This document shows, piece after piece, positions 1-5,639 of a stretch of 5,639 nt of DNA. This DNA comes from Candidatus Tectimicrobiota bacterium (lineage in GTDB: Bacteria > UBA8248). The notes beneath the pieces are model-generated. The model had not been told where the DNA came from. It searched no databases and saw only the letters and a list, made by a program, of their open reading frames with translations. The stretch covers positions 1-5,639 of the forward strand of contig JACPCT010000066.1 in the NCBI GenBank assembly GCA_016184445.1, written 5' to 3'. Position numbers and translations under genes: made by a program. Position 1 is the first letter of the stretch; every line of letters starts with the position of its first letter.

Positions 1-2
1 TC

Positions 3-644
3 CGGTCGAACGCGGTGATCGGCCGCGCGGTGCGGTTGGCCGCCATGCGCCTTGGGGGAGCGATCCCGGGGGAGACCGACATGGCGACCTTCGGCCACGG
101 AGGAAAGTTCTGCGCCTGCTTCGCTGAGAACGAGGCCGAGGCTCCCTGGGAGCCGCTCCACGTCGCCCGGGGCCTACGCCCGGAGCAGAGCGCGGTGACC
201 GCCGTTGGTGCGGATCCTCCCGTCAACGTGAACGACTTCGCGAGCGGGGGAGGCGAGGGCGTGCTCCACATGATCGCCGAAACCATGTCGTATCCCGGCT
301 CGAACAACGCCCAGGGCGGAGGGGAGGTACTGGTTGTCGTGAGCCCCCAGCATGCCCAGCTCCTCGCCCAGGAGGGATGGGGGCGGAGGGATGTCCAGGA
401 ACGGCTCTTCGAGCGCGCCCGGGTGCCGATAGAGCGCTTCTCGCCCGAGATCGCCGAGCGCGTTCGCGGGAAGCGGCGACGGCTCTTCGAGGGAGGCGCG
501 GCCGCGAGCGTGCCCGTGACGGACGGGCCCGAGAGCATCCTGATCGCCGTGGCGGGGGGGCCGGGGAGCCACACCCTCTTCTTCCCCACCTACGGGGAGA
601 CGCGGGCGGTGACCAAGGTTTTTGCGGACGGACGGGCCGGCTGA
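3..644 (+). CDS. Conserved protein of unknown function, C-terminal part (5' end outside window)
   Basis: The reading frame is open from the left edge to a TGA at 642-644. The codons before the first possible start (GTG at 15) already read as protein (RSNA, then VIGRAVRLAAMRLGG), so the gene almost certainly begins upstream and this is its C-terminal portion of about 213 residues. There is no signal peptide or membrane segment in what is visible. Conspicuous stretches are GKFCACFAENE (from about 105) with PWEPLHVARG just after it, a middle Gly/Ala-rich part with MIAETMSYPGSNNAQGGGEVLVVVSPQHA, and a C-terminal strand ESILIAVAGGPGSHTLFFPTYG. From memory these resemble a conserved uncharacterised bacterial family (SNATIGRA...GG...GK...AENE...PWEPLHVERG), but no biochemical function is known to me. 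It sits 28 bases upstream of a flavin oxidoreductase on the same strand, so a cytoplasmic role in the same pathway is an inference. The two cysteines of FCACF are candidates for metal or redox chemistry but are not proven to be conserved. Confidence 0.75.
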   Translation, partial: RSNAVIGRAVRLAAMRLGGAIPGETDMATFGHGGKFCACFAENEAEAPWEPLHVARGLRPEQSAVTAVGADPPVNVNDFASGGGEGVLHMIAETMSYPGSNNAQGGGEVLVVVSPQHAQLLAQEGWGRRDVQERLFERARVPIERFSPEIAERVRGKRRRLFEGGAAASVPVTDGPESILIAVAGGPGSHTLFFPTYGETRAVTKVFADGRAG

Positions 645-661
645 GCCTGCCGGGACGCCGC

Positions 662-670
662 GGGAGGAAA
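662..670 (+). promoter_or_regulatory. Ribosome binding site of the oxidoreductase gene
   Basis: GGGAGGAAA lies in the gap after the stop of the first gene, with its GGAGG core (663-667) five bases before the ATG at 673. It decides the start. The frame is open further upstream to a TTG at 622, but that would overlap the first gene and add 17 residues ahead of the nucleotide-binding fold, with no comparable Shine-Dalgarno sequence. Confidence 0.7.
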
Positions 671-672
671 CG

Positions 673-2058
673 ATGGCCGGAAGGGAAGACGTGGATGTCC
701 TGGTGGTGGGGGCGGGAATGGCGGGGGTGTGCGCCGCCATCGCCGCCGCGCGGGGGGGCGCGGAGACGGTGCTCACCGACCGCTACACCTTCCTCGGGGG
801 CAACGCCACGGCGGGGCTGCTCGGCAACTTCCTCACCTTCCACAACATGAAGGGGGAGCAGATCTGCAGGGGCATCCCCCAGGAAATCGTGGACGAGCTG
901 ATCGCGGGGGGGGGCGCCTTTCCGGAGGGCCACCTCCCCAACGCCTATGGAAACGCCTACACTGTCACCCCGGTGGACGCCGAGACGCTCAAGTGGGTGA
1001 CCCAGAGGCTCTGCCTCGGGGCGGGGGTGCGCCTTGTGCTCAACACCTATACGCTGGGCCCCCTCATGCATAAGGACCGGGTGGTGGGGGCGCGCATCGC
1101 GAACAAGAGCGGGGAGAGCGAGATCCGCGCCCGCGTCGTGATCGATGCCAGCGGGGACGCCGACATCGCCGTCCAGGCCGGGGCCCCGTTCCACCACGGG
1201 GACGAGCAGGGCAAGACGATGTCCATCAGCCTGTTCTTCCGCCTGGCGGGGGTGGACCTGGAGAGGCACCTCCGGTTCATCAAGGCGAACCCGGACCAGT
1301 TCATGCTGGGGGAGGATCCCTATATCGGAAAGACGCGCCAGGAGATCGCCGCCGGCCTCCGGACCCACAAGGACTACCCGCTGGTGACGGGCTACTACGA
1401 CGCCGTCAAGCAGGCGCAGGCCCGGGGGGAGTTCCACCCGAACCGCCAGCGTGTGGTGTTCTCTATCACCACGATCCCCGGGGTGGTCACTGTCAACTCG
1501 ACGAGCATGCTGGGCTTGAGCGGGGTGAACAACGACGAGCTGACCCAGGCCGCCATCGAGGGGCGCGAGCAGATCTTCAAGGTGCGGGACTTCTTCCGCA
1601 AATACGCCCCCGGCTTCGAGGAGGCCTACGTGCTCGACTCGGCCACCGCGATGGGGGTGCGCGAGACCAGGCGCATCGCGGGGGAGGAGACCCTGGCCAC
1701 CGAGGACTGCGTGGAGGGGAGGAAGGGCTCCCGCGACATCGGCCGGGGGGCCTACTGCCTCGACGTGCACCAGCCCTCGGGCGTCATCGAGCACAAGCAC
1801 ATCAAGGGGGGAGAGTCCTACGGCATCCCCTACGGGGTGATGCTGCCCAAGAACGTCGAGGGCTGCCTCGTGGCGGGGCGCTGCGTGTCGAGCGATCGTT
1901 TCGCCAACGGCTCCGTCCGCAACCAAGCCCACATCATGGCCATCGGGCAGGCGGCGGGCACGGCGGCGGCGATGTGCGTCGAGGGCGGTGCGTGCCCCCG
2001 TGAGCTTCCGGTGGACAGGCTTCGCGAGCGACTCTGGCGGGACGGGGCCGTCGTGTGA
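673..2058 (+). CDS. FAD-dependent oxidoreductase (FAD_oxidored-like)
   Basis: This is a predicted cytoplasmic flavoprotein of 461 residues that would oxidise or reduce an unidentified organic substrate using FAD. The N-terminus is a Rossmann dinucleotide-binding fold: VDVLVVGAGMAG with G13, G15 and G18, followed by an acidic residue at the end of the second strand (D36) and the GGNAT motif at 42-46. The segment IDASGDADIAVQAGAPF (about 157-173) is typical of this family. So is the C-terminal flavin-contacting segment from about 397, which has AGRCVSSD followed by a helix with IGQAAGTAAAM (424-434). Length and motif order match PF12831-type proteins, which are often annotated simply as FAD-dependent oxidoreductases. 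No signal peptide or twin-arginine motif is visible. The gene ends 47 bases before the solute-binding protein gene, suggesting that its substrate, or a product derived from it, is what the transporter imports. A nine-G run falls in codons 78-81, but the frame is intact on both sides. The exact reaction is not determinable. Confidence 0.9.
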   Translation: MAGREDVDVLVVGAGMAGVCAAIAAARGGAETVLTDRYTFLGGNATAGLLGNFLTFHNMKGEQICRGIPQEIVDELIAGGGAFPEGHLPNAYGNAYTVTPVDAETLKWVTQRLCLGAGVRLVLNTYTLGPLMHKDRVVGARIANKSGESEIRARVVIDASGDADIAVQAGAPFHHGDEQGKTMSISLFFRLAGVDLERHLRFIKANPDQFMLGEDPYIGKTRQEIAAGLRTHKDYPLVTGYYDAVKQAQARGEFHPNRQRVVFSITTIPGVVTVNSTSMLGLSGVNNDELTQAAIEGREQIFKVRDFFRKYAPGFEEAYVLDSATAMGVRETRRIAGEETLATEDCVEGRKGSRDIGRGAYCLDVHQPSGVIEHKHIKGGESYGIPYGVMLPKNVEGCLVAGRCVSSDRFANGSVRNQAHIMAIGQAAGTAAAMCVEGGACPRELPVDRLRERLWRDGAVV

Positions 2059-2088
2059 CGGGTCTCCGGCGCGCCCGGGAGTCACCCT

Positions 2089-2097
2089 GGAGAGGAG
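2089..2097 (+). promoter_or_regulatory. Ribosome binding site of the solute-binding protein gene
   Basis: GGAGAGGAG precedes the ATG at 2106, with the AGGAG core (2093-2097) eight bases upstream. It supports 2106 over the in-frame start at 2055, which overlaps the end of the oxidoreductase gene and would place 17 charged residues before the signal peptide. A nearer ATG at 2098 is out of frame and stops after three codons. Confidence 0.7.
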
Positions 2098-2105
2098 ATG
2101 AGACG

Positions 2106-3371
2106 ATGAGACGTTTCGCTGGTGGTACGGCTGTACTCGCAGCCGCGGCGCTGCTGCTCGCCCTCGCGGGCCAGGCGGCGGCCGCGGGCAAGGTGACGCT
2201 GCTCATCCACCCGACGCTCTACCAGGCGGCCGGGGGACCGAAGGGGGTGGTGGCCGACCTGGAGAGGGAGAAGGGCATCCGGGTGACGGTGGTGACCGCG
2301 CCCTACACGAAGATCAAGGACAAGGCGGTGCTCTCCTTCGCCGCGGGGGGCGGAGAGTTCGACGTCGTGACTCTGATCGGGCCGTGGATCAACCAGGAGA
2401 CCGTCGGCTTCTTCGAGCCGCTGGACGGCTACATCCGGAAGGCCCCGGCGGACTATGCGTACGAGGACCTGATCGAGTCCCTGCGCCAGACTGCGCGCGT
2501 CCCCAAGCCGGGCGGCCCGGCCTACGCCATCCCCTACCGGGTGGGGACGGGGATCGTCTACTACCGCAAGGATCTCTTCGCCAAGGCGGGGCTTTCGATC
2601 CCCAAGACGTGGGAAGAGTTCCTGGCCGCGGCCAAGAAGCTGACGGAGCCGGGGGTCTACGGTGTGGTGCAGCGCGGCAAGCCCGGCGAGCATGTCGAGC
2701 AGGACTTCAAGCGCTACCTCTTCAGTACGGGCCACGGCACCATCAGCGACGACGGCAAGCGGTGCCTCCTCGACCAGCCCGACTCGATCCGTGTGCTTGA
2801 GGTCTTCGGCACGCACTTCTTCAATGGCTGGGCGCCGCCCGACATGCTGGCCTACGGGCGCGACGAGTATCGCAACGCCATGATGCAGGGCCGGGCCGCG
2901 ATGGGGGTGTTCTTCTCCCCTTACTGGGGCATCATGAAGGACTCCCAAAAGTCCAAGGTGGCCGAGCATCTGGGCTGGTTCCTCGTGCCCACGCTCGACG
3001 GCAAGAACGTGGGGGCGACCCTCAACAGCGGCTGGTTCGCGGTGATGGACAAGAAGAGCAAGAACAAGCAGGAGGCGTGGGAGCTGATGATGGCCCTCAC
3101 GAACAAGAAGAACCAGCTGCGCGGCGGCCTGGAATGGGCGAACGGCCCCGTCCGCACCTCGGTCTACCAGAACCCCGAGTTCCAGAAGAAGTTCCCCGTG
3201 GCCCAGGGCTGGCTCACGGCGATCAGCCGCGGCCAGGAAGACGCCCAGCACCCCCGCTCGGCCGAGATCAGCGACGTGGTCTCGAAGGAGGTCATCAATT
3301 TCCTCCAGAAGAAGAAGAGCGCCGCGCAGGCCATGAAAGACGCCTGCCGGCAGGTCAACTCCTTCCTCTAG
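2106..3371 (+). CDS. ABC transporter extracellular solute-binding protein, family 1 (sugar-type)
   Basis: This is a predicted periplasmic binding protein of 421 residues that captures the solute and delivers it to the membrane permeases encoded just downstream. The N-terminus is a clear Sec signal peptide: MRRF, a hydrophobic Ala/Leu core (about 9-21), and a likely cleavage after the AAA at residues 25-27. There is no lipobox cysteine, so it is likely a soluble periplasmic protein rather than a lipoprotein. Mature features typical of SBP_bac_1 proteins are an N-terminal strand KVTLLIH, the FDVVTLIGPWI segment, and the hinge-region signature YAIPYRVGTGIVYYRKDLFAKAGL (140-163) followed by PKTWEEF (166-172). 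A later MQGRAAMGVFFSPYWG segment and C-terminal helices ending near QVNSFL complete the fold. Length is normal for the family. The ligand is unknown: family 1 members bind mono- and oligosaccharides, polyols or glycerol phosphates, and the aromatic residues seen here do not discriminate. The 80-base gap to the permease gene holds a strong hairpin that could favour high expression of this gene relative to the permeases. Confidence 0.92.
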   Translation: MRRFAGGTAVLAAAALLLALAGQAAAAGKVTLLIHPTLYQAAGGPKGVVADLEREKGIRVTVVTAPYTKIKDKAVLSFAAGGGEFDVVTLIGPWINQETVGFFEPLDGYIRKAPADYAYEDLIESLRQTARVPKPGGPAYAIPYRVGTGIVYYRKDLFAKAGLSIPKTWEEFLAAAKKLTEPGVYGVVQRGKPGEHVEQDFKRYLFSTGHGTISDDGKRCLLDQPDSIRVLEVFGTHFFNGWAPPDMLAYGRDEYRNAMMQGRAAMGVFFSPYWGIMKDSQKSKVAEHLGWFLVPTLDGKNVGATLNSGWFAVMDKKSKNKQEAWELMMALTNKKNQLRGGLEWANGPVRTSVYQNPEFQKKFPVAQGWLTAISRGQEDAQHPRSAEISDVVSKEVINFLQKKKSAAQAMKDACRQVNSFL

Positions 3372-3379
3372 ATGCAAGG

Positions 3380-3435
3380 CGCGGCCCATCACCCCACCTG
3401 GGGAGGAGCCTCTCCTCCCCGGGCCCCGGGCCGCG
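3380..3435 (+). promoter_or_regulatory. Nested intergenic hairpin between binding-protein and permease genes
   Basis: An inner perfect 9-bp stem pairs GGGGAGGAG (3400-3408) with CTCCTCCCC (3412-3420) around a CCT loop. An outer 8-bp stem pairs CGCGGCCC (3380-3387) with GGGCCGCG (3428-3435). There is no U-run after it, so it is not a standard intrinsic terminator. By analogy with structured malE-malF-type intergenic regions, it may stabilise the 3' end of the upstream message or partly attenuate transcription into the permease genes. That role is inferred from position and pairing only. The structure ends 16 bases before the permease ATG. Confidence 0.5.
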
Positions 3436-3439
3436 GGCC

Positions 3440-3445
3440 GAGAGG
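3440..3445 (+). promoter_or_regulatory. Probable ribosome binding site of the first permease gene
   Basis: GAGAGG ends six bases before the ATG at 3452 and lies just beyond the intergenic hairpin. A competing purine-rich stretch (AGAGGGGGG, about 3468-3476) precedes an in-frame GTG at 3479, so a start nine codons later is possible. Both leave the first membrane segment intact. Confidence 0.45.
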
Positions 3446-3451
3446 CGGACC

Positions 3452-4381
3452 ATGCGGAGCGAAGCGCAGAGGGGGGCGGTGAAGGCGGCGCGAGGCAGAT
3501 GGCTCTCGCCCGCGCGCACGCAGGCCCTCGCCCCCTACGCGCTCATCCTGCCCGCCTACCTGGTCCTGGGGGCGATCCTCATCTATCCCGCTGTCTACAA
3601 CATCTGGCTGTCGTTCTGGAGCTGGCGCTTGACGACCCCCCACCTGGCCAGGTTTGTGGGGCCGGACAACTACGTGCGCCTCCTCACCGTGAACCCGGAC
3701 TTCTGGGGGGTGACGCGCTTCACGCTCGGCTTCACGGTGGCGACGATCGCGCTCGAGTTCGTGCTTGGGCTCGTGAGCGCGCTGCTGCTCTACGGGCTCG
3801 TGCGCGGGCGGCGGCTCCTGACCTCCTTCCTTCTCACCCCCTACATGGTGGCGCCGATCGCGGTGGGGCTGGGCTGGCGGCTCATGTGGGACCGCGACAT
3901 CGGCGTGGTGAACTTCGCCATCGGCGTCATCGGCCTCGCCAAGGTCAACTGGCTGGCCGAGACCTGGCCGGCCTTCTGGGCCGTGGTGCTGACGGAGGTG
4001 TGGCGCTCGACGCCGTTCGTGACGATGATCCTCCTGGCCGGGCTCACCGCCCTGCCAAACGATGTTTTCGAGGCGGCCCATGTGGACGGGGCGAACCGCT
4101 GGCAGACCTTCCGGCGGATTACCTTCCCGCTGATCCTGCCTCCCCTCGTCGTCTCCCTCATGTTCCAGACCATCTTCAAGCTGCGCGTCTTCGACATTCC
4201 CTACATCCTGACCGAGGGGGGGCCTGGCACCTCGACCATGCCCTACGGGCTCTTCATCCAGCGTATCTATTTCCGCTACTTCGACGTGGGGAACGCGGCG
4301 GCCGTCTCGGTGGTACTCCTGCTTCTGGGCGGGGTCATTGCCTTCTTCTACCTGCGGCTCGTCCGGGAAAGGGACATCTAG
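3452..4381 (+). CDS. ABC transporter permease, MalF/UgpA-like (CUT1 family)
   Basis: This is an inner-membrane subunit of 309 residues forming half of the translocation channel of the importer. A short basic cytoplasmic N-terminus (about residues 1-27) precedes a first membrane helix (APYALILPAYLVLGAILIYP, about 27-52). Further hydrophobic segments follow: FTLGFTVATIALEFVLGLVSALLLYGLV, SFLLTPYMVAPIAVGLGWRL, AFWAVVLTEVWRSTPFVTMILLAGLTAL, LPPLVVSLMFQTIF and AAAVSVVLLLLGGVIAFFYL. This makes about six helices in all. The cytoplasmic EAA loop that docks on the ATPase is complete: EAAHVDGA starts at residue 207 and runs into FRRITFPLILPP. LTEGGPGTST after it is characteristic of this subunit type. 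It lacks the long periplasmic insertion of enterobacterial MalF, as is usual for UgpA-like permeases. The frame stays open upstream to 3077 inside the previous gene, but that extension is charged, non-membrane sequence and is rejected. It is separated by three bases from the next permease gene, consistent with coupled translation. The transported solute is unknown. Confidence 0.92.
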   Translation: MRSEAQRGAVKAARGRWLSPARTQALAPYALILPAYLVLGAILIYPAVYNIWLSFWSWRLTTPHLARFVGPDNYVRLLTVNPDFWGVTRFTLGFTVATIALEFVLGLVSALLLYGLVRGRRLLTSFLLTPYMVAPIAVGLGWRLMWDRDIGVVNFAIGVIGLAKVNWLAETWPAFWAVVLTEVWRSTPFVTMILLAGLTALPNDVFEAAHVDGANRWQTFRRITFPLILPPLVVSLMFQTIFKLRVFDIPYILTEGGPGTSTMPYGLFIQRIYFRYFDVGNAAAVSVVLLLLGGVIAFFYLRLVRERDI

Positions 4382-4384
4382 GCC

Positions 4385-5233
4385 ATGAAGGGCCACGAAG
4401 CGTCCATCGGACCCGGCGTCCCCTCCTTCCCCCTCGCGCGGGGGATCATGACGGCGCTGCTCGCGTTCAGCCTCTTCCCGGTCATCTGGGTCGCCCTCAC
4501 CTCGGTGAAGAGCGAGACCGCCATCTTCTCGATCCCGCCGAAGATCCTCGTGTGGCCGGACTTCTCTTCCTACGTCAAGTTCCTGGGCTTCGGGAGGGAG
4601 TCGGCCCTGCGCTTCCTCTGGAGCAGCGCCCTCGTCTCCGTCATGACCACCCTCGCCACCCTGCTCCTCGCATCTCCCGCGGCCTACGCCTTCTCGCGCT
4701 ACCACTTCCGGCGGGAGAAGGAGCTGCTCTTCCTCATGCTGGCGACCCGCCTCCTCCCCCCCGTGACGGCGGTGGTGCCCCTCTACCTCGCGTTCCGTTA
4801 CTTCGGCCTCTTGGACACCTGGTTCATCCTCATCCTCGTCTACACGGCGCTCAACATCCCCTTCGCCACCTGGCTCATGAAGGCGTTCTTCGACGGGATC
4901 CCCCGGGAACTGGAGGAAGCGGCCGCCATGGACGGATGCGGCGCCGTCCGCACCCTGGCCCGCGTCACCTTCCCGCTCGCCTCCTCCGGGATCGCGGCCA
5001 CCTCCATCTTCGTCTTTCTCCTGGCCTGGAACGAGTTCATGTTCGCCTTCATGTTCACGAACGTGAAGGCCCGCACCATGCCCGTGCGCCTGGCGGAGAC
5101 GATGGGGGAGATGCAGATCTTCTGGCAGGACATGGCCTCCCTCTCCACCCTGATCATGCTCCCCGCCCTCGCGGTGGGTTTCTTCATGCAGCGCTATCTG
5201 ATCCGCGCCCTCACGGCGGGGGCCGTCAAGTAG
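4385..5233 (+). CDS. ABC transporter permease, MalG/UgpE-like (CUT1 family)
   Basis: This is the second channel subunit, 282 residues, expected to pair with the preceding permease in the inner membrane. The first membrane helix is GIMTALLAFSLFPVIWVALT (about 20-39), followed by the SVKSE stretch typical of MalG-like N-termini. A periplasmic segment with PDFSSYVKFLGFG leads to further helices (SALVSVMTTLATLLLASPAAYAFSRY, LFLMLATRLLPPVTAVVPLYLAF, TWFILILVYTALNIPFATWLM, ATSIFVFLLAWNEFMFAFMF and STLIMLPALAVGFFMQRYL). The ATPase-docking loop is EAAAMDGC from residue 178, running into LARVTFPLA. The Ala of the usual DGA is Cys here, a substitution I recall as common in this subunit. AWNEFMFAF and the C-terminal QRYLIRALTAGAVK ending are also characteristic. 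Only three bases separate it from the upstream stop. The nearest Shine-Dalgarno-like stretch, AAAGGG at 4368-4373, lies inside the previous gene, so translational coupling is likely. Confidence 0.93.
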   Translation: MKGHEASIGPGVPSFPLARGIMTALLAFSLFPVIWVALTSVKSETAIFSIPPKILVWPDFSSYVKFLGFGRESALRFLWSSALVSVMTTLATLLLASPAAYAFSRYHFRREKELLFLMLATRLLPPVTAVVPLYLAFRYFGLLDTWFILILVYTALNIPFATWLMKAFFDGIPRELEEAAAMDGCGAVRTLARVTFPLASSGIAATSIFVFLLAWNEFMFAFMFTNVKARTMPVRLAETMGEMQIFWQDMASLSTLIMLPALAVGFFMQRYLIRALTAGAVK

Positions 5234-5242
5234 GGGATCGGG

Positions 5243-5639
5243 ATGGGGACCGTCACCCTCCGGGGCCTGACCAAGCTTTTCGGTCACGTGCGGGCCGTGG
5301 ACGGCGTCAGCCTCGATGTGGCCGAGGGAGAATTCCTCGTCCTGGTGGGGCCCTCGGGATGCGGGAAGACGACCACCCTGCGCATGATCGCGGGGCTGGA
5401 GTTTCCCACGGAGGGGGACATCCTGGTCTCGGGCCGGCGGGTGAACGACGTGCCCGCCAAGGATCGCAACATGGCCATGGTGTTCCAGAGCTACGCCCTC
5501 TATCCCCACATGACTGTCTACGAGAACATGGCCTTCGGCCTCCGCGTGCGGAAGATCCCCCAGGCGGAGATGGAGAAGCGCGTGCGGGAGGCCGCCGGCC
5601 TCATGGGCATCGAGGACCTCCTGAACCGCAGGCCGCGCC
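5243..5639 (+). CDS. ABC transporter ATP-binding protein, MalK/UgpC-like (3' end outside window)
   Basis: This is the cytoplasmic ATPase that powers the importer, of which 132 codons are present before the right edge. The start is ATG at 5243, nine bases after the permease stop, with AGGGGA at about 5232-5237 as a weak ribosome binding site. Visible domains are the N-terminal strand VTLRGLTKLFG, Walker A GPSGCGKTT (residues 36-44), the segment IAGLEFPTEGDILVSGRRVNDV, and the Q-loop region MVFQSYALYPHMTVYENMAFGLRVR with Q82. The SYALYPHMTVYENM sequence is the hallmark of the MalK/UgpC group of sugar importers. The signature motif, Walker B, the H-loop and any C-terminal regulatory domain lie beyond the window. 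MalK-group proteins are usually near 350-370 residues with an OB-fold regulatory domain, but that cannot be checked here. Confidence 0.94.
   Translation, partial: MGTVTLRGLTKLFGHVRAVDGVSLDVAEGEFLVLVGPSGCGKTTTLRMIAGLEFPTEGDILVSGRRVNDVPAKDRNMAMVFQSYALYPHMTVYENMAFGLRVRKIPQAEMEKRVREAAGLMGIEDLLNRRPR

Noticed and set aside
2064..2081. Short imperfect palindrome around GGCGCGCC between the oxidoreductase and binding-protein genes
   Set aside because: The pairing is short and bulged, and such GC palindromes arise easily at this base composition. Nothing supports an operator or terminator.
223..2085. A 620-codon open frame on the - strand opposite the first two genes
   Set aside because: It lies antisense to two well-supported genes, crosses the boundary between them, and its translation is low-complexity sequence rich in His, Arg, Gly, Pro and Glu without domains. 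Long antisense frames are expected in high-GC coding DNA.
2082..3392. A 436-codon open frame on the - strand opposite the solute-binding protein gene
   Set aside because: It is a mirror of the sense gene with domain-free, Leu/His/Arg/Gly-rich sequence and no independent ribosome binding site evidence.
3400..3420. Intrinsic transcription terminator after the solute-binding protein gene
   Set aside because: The stem is strong but is followed by G/C-rich sequence rather than a T-run, and the permease genes needed by the same transporter follow directly.
3077..3451. N-terminal extension of the first permease into the solute-binding protein gene
   Set aside because: The frame is open, but the translation is Pro/Arg-rich non-membrane sequence overlapping a clear gene. 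Permeases of this family start just before the first membrane helix.
3389..5509. A 706-codon open frame on the - strand opposite both permeases and the ATPase
   Set aside because: It runs across three clearly coding genes and their junctions, and gives a charged low-complexity product (runs of E, G, R, H) with no recognisable fold. It is a composition artefact.

Overview
The window is a compact stretch of high-G+C bacterial DNA (roughly two thirds or more G+C by eye, with strong G/C third positions and many GGG glycine codons). All supported genes lie on the + strand with short gaps, as in an operon. The substrate-binding protein has a cleavable Sec signal ending in an AxA site and no lipobox cysteine. 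This fits a Gram-negative-type envelope with a periplasm. Base composition and gene content would suit a high-GC soil or marine proteobacterium or a lineage such as Rokubacteria or Tectomicrobia, but the sequence alone does not decide this.

Layout: (i) 3-644, the C-terminal part of a conserved protein of unknown function, cut by the left edge; (ii) 673-2058, an FAD-dependent oxidoreductase resembling the FAD_oxidored (PF12831) family; (iii) 2106-3371, a secreted solute-binding protein of the bacterial extracellular family 1 (sugar-type) class; (iv) 3372-3451, an 80-base gap that can fold into a strong nested hairpin; (v) 3452-4381 and 4385-5233, two MalF/MalG-like inner-membrane permeases; (vi) 5243 to the right edge, the N-terminal part of a MalK/UgpC-like ABC ATPase. 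No RNA gene, insertion sequence, CRISPR array or other mobile element was seen, and no promoter or terminator could be supported.

The last four genes form a complete CUT1-type ABC importer apart from the ATPase C-terminus: binding protein, two permeases and ATPase, in the usual order. The two upstream genes are probably cytoplasmic proteins that act on the imported compound. The oxidoreductase would be a flavin enzyme, and the first protein is of unknown role. The natural reading is an uptake-and-oxidation operon for an unidentified, possibly carbohydrate-like, organic solute. The substrate cannot be read from the sequence. The most notable points are the association of the uncharacterised first protein with this importer, the hairpin between the binding-protein and permease genes, and a run of nine G inside the oxidoreductase gene.
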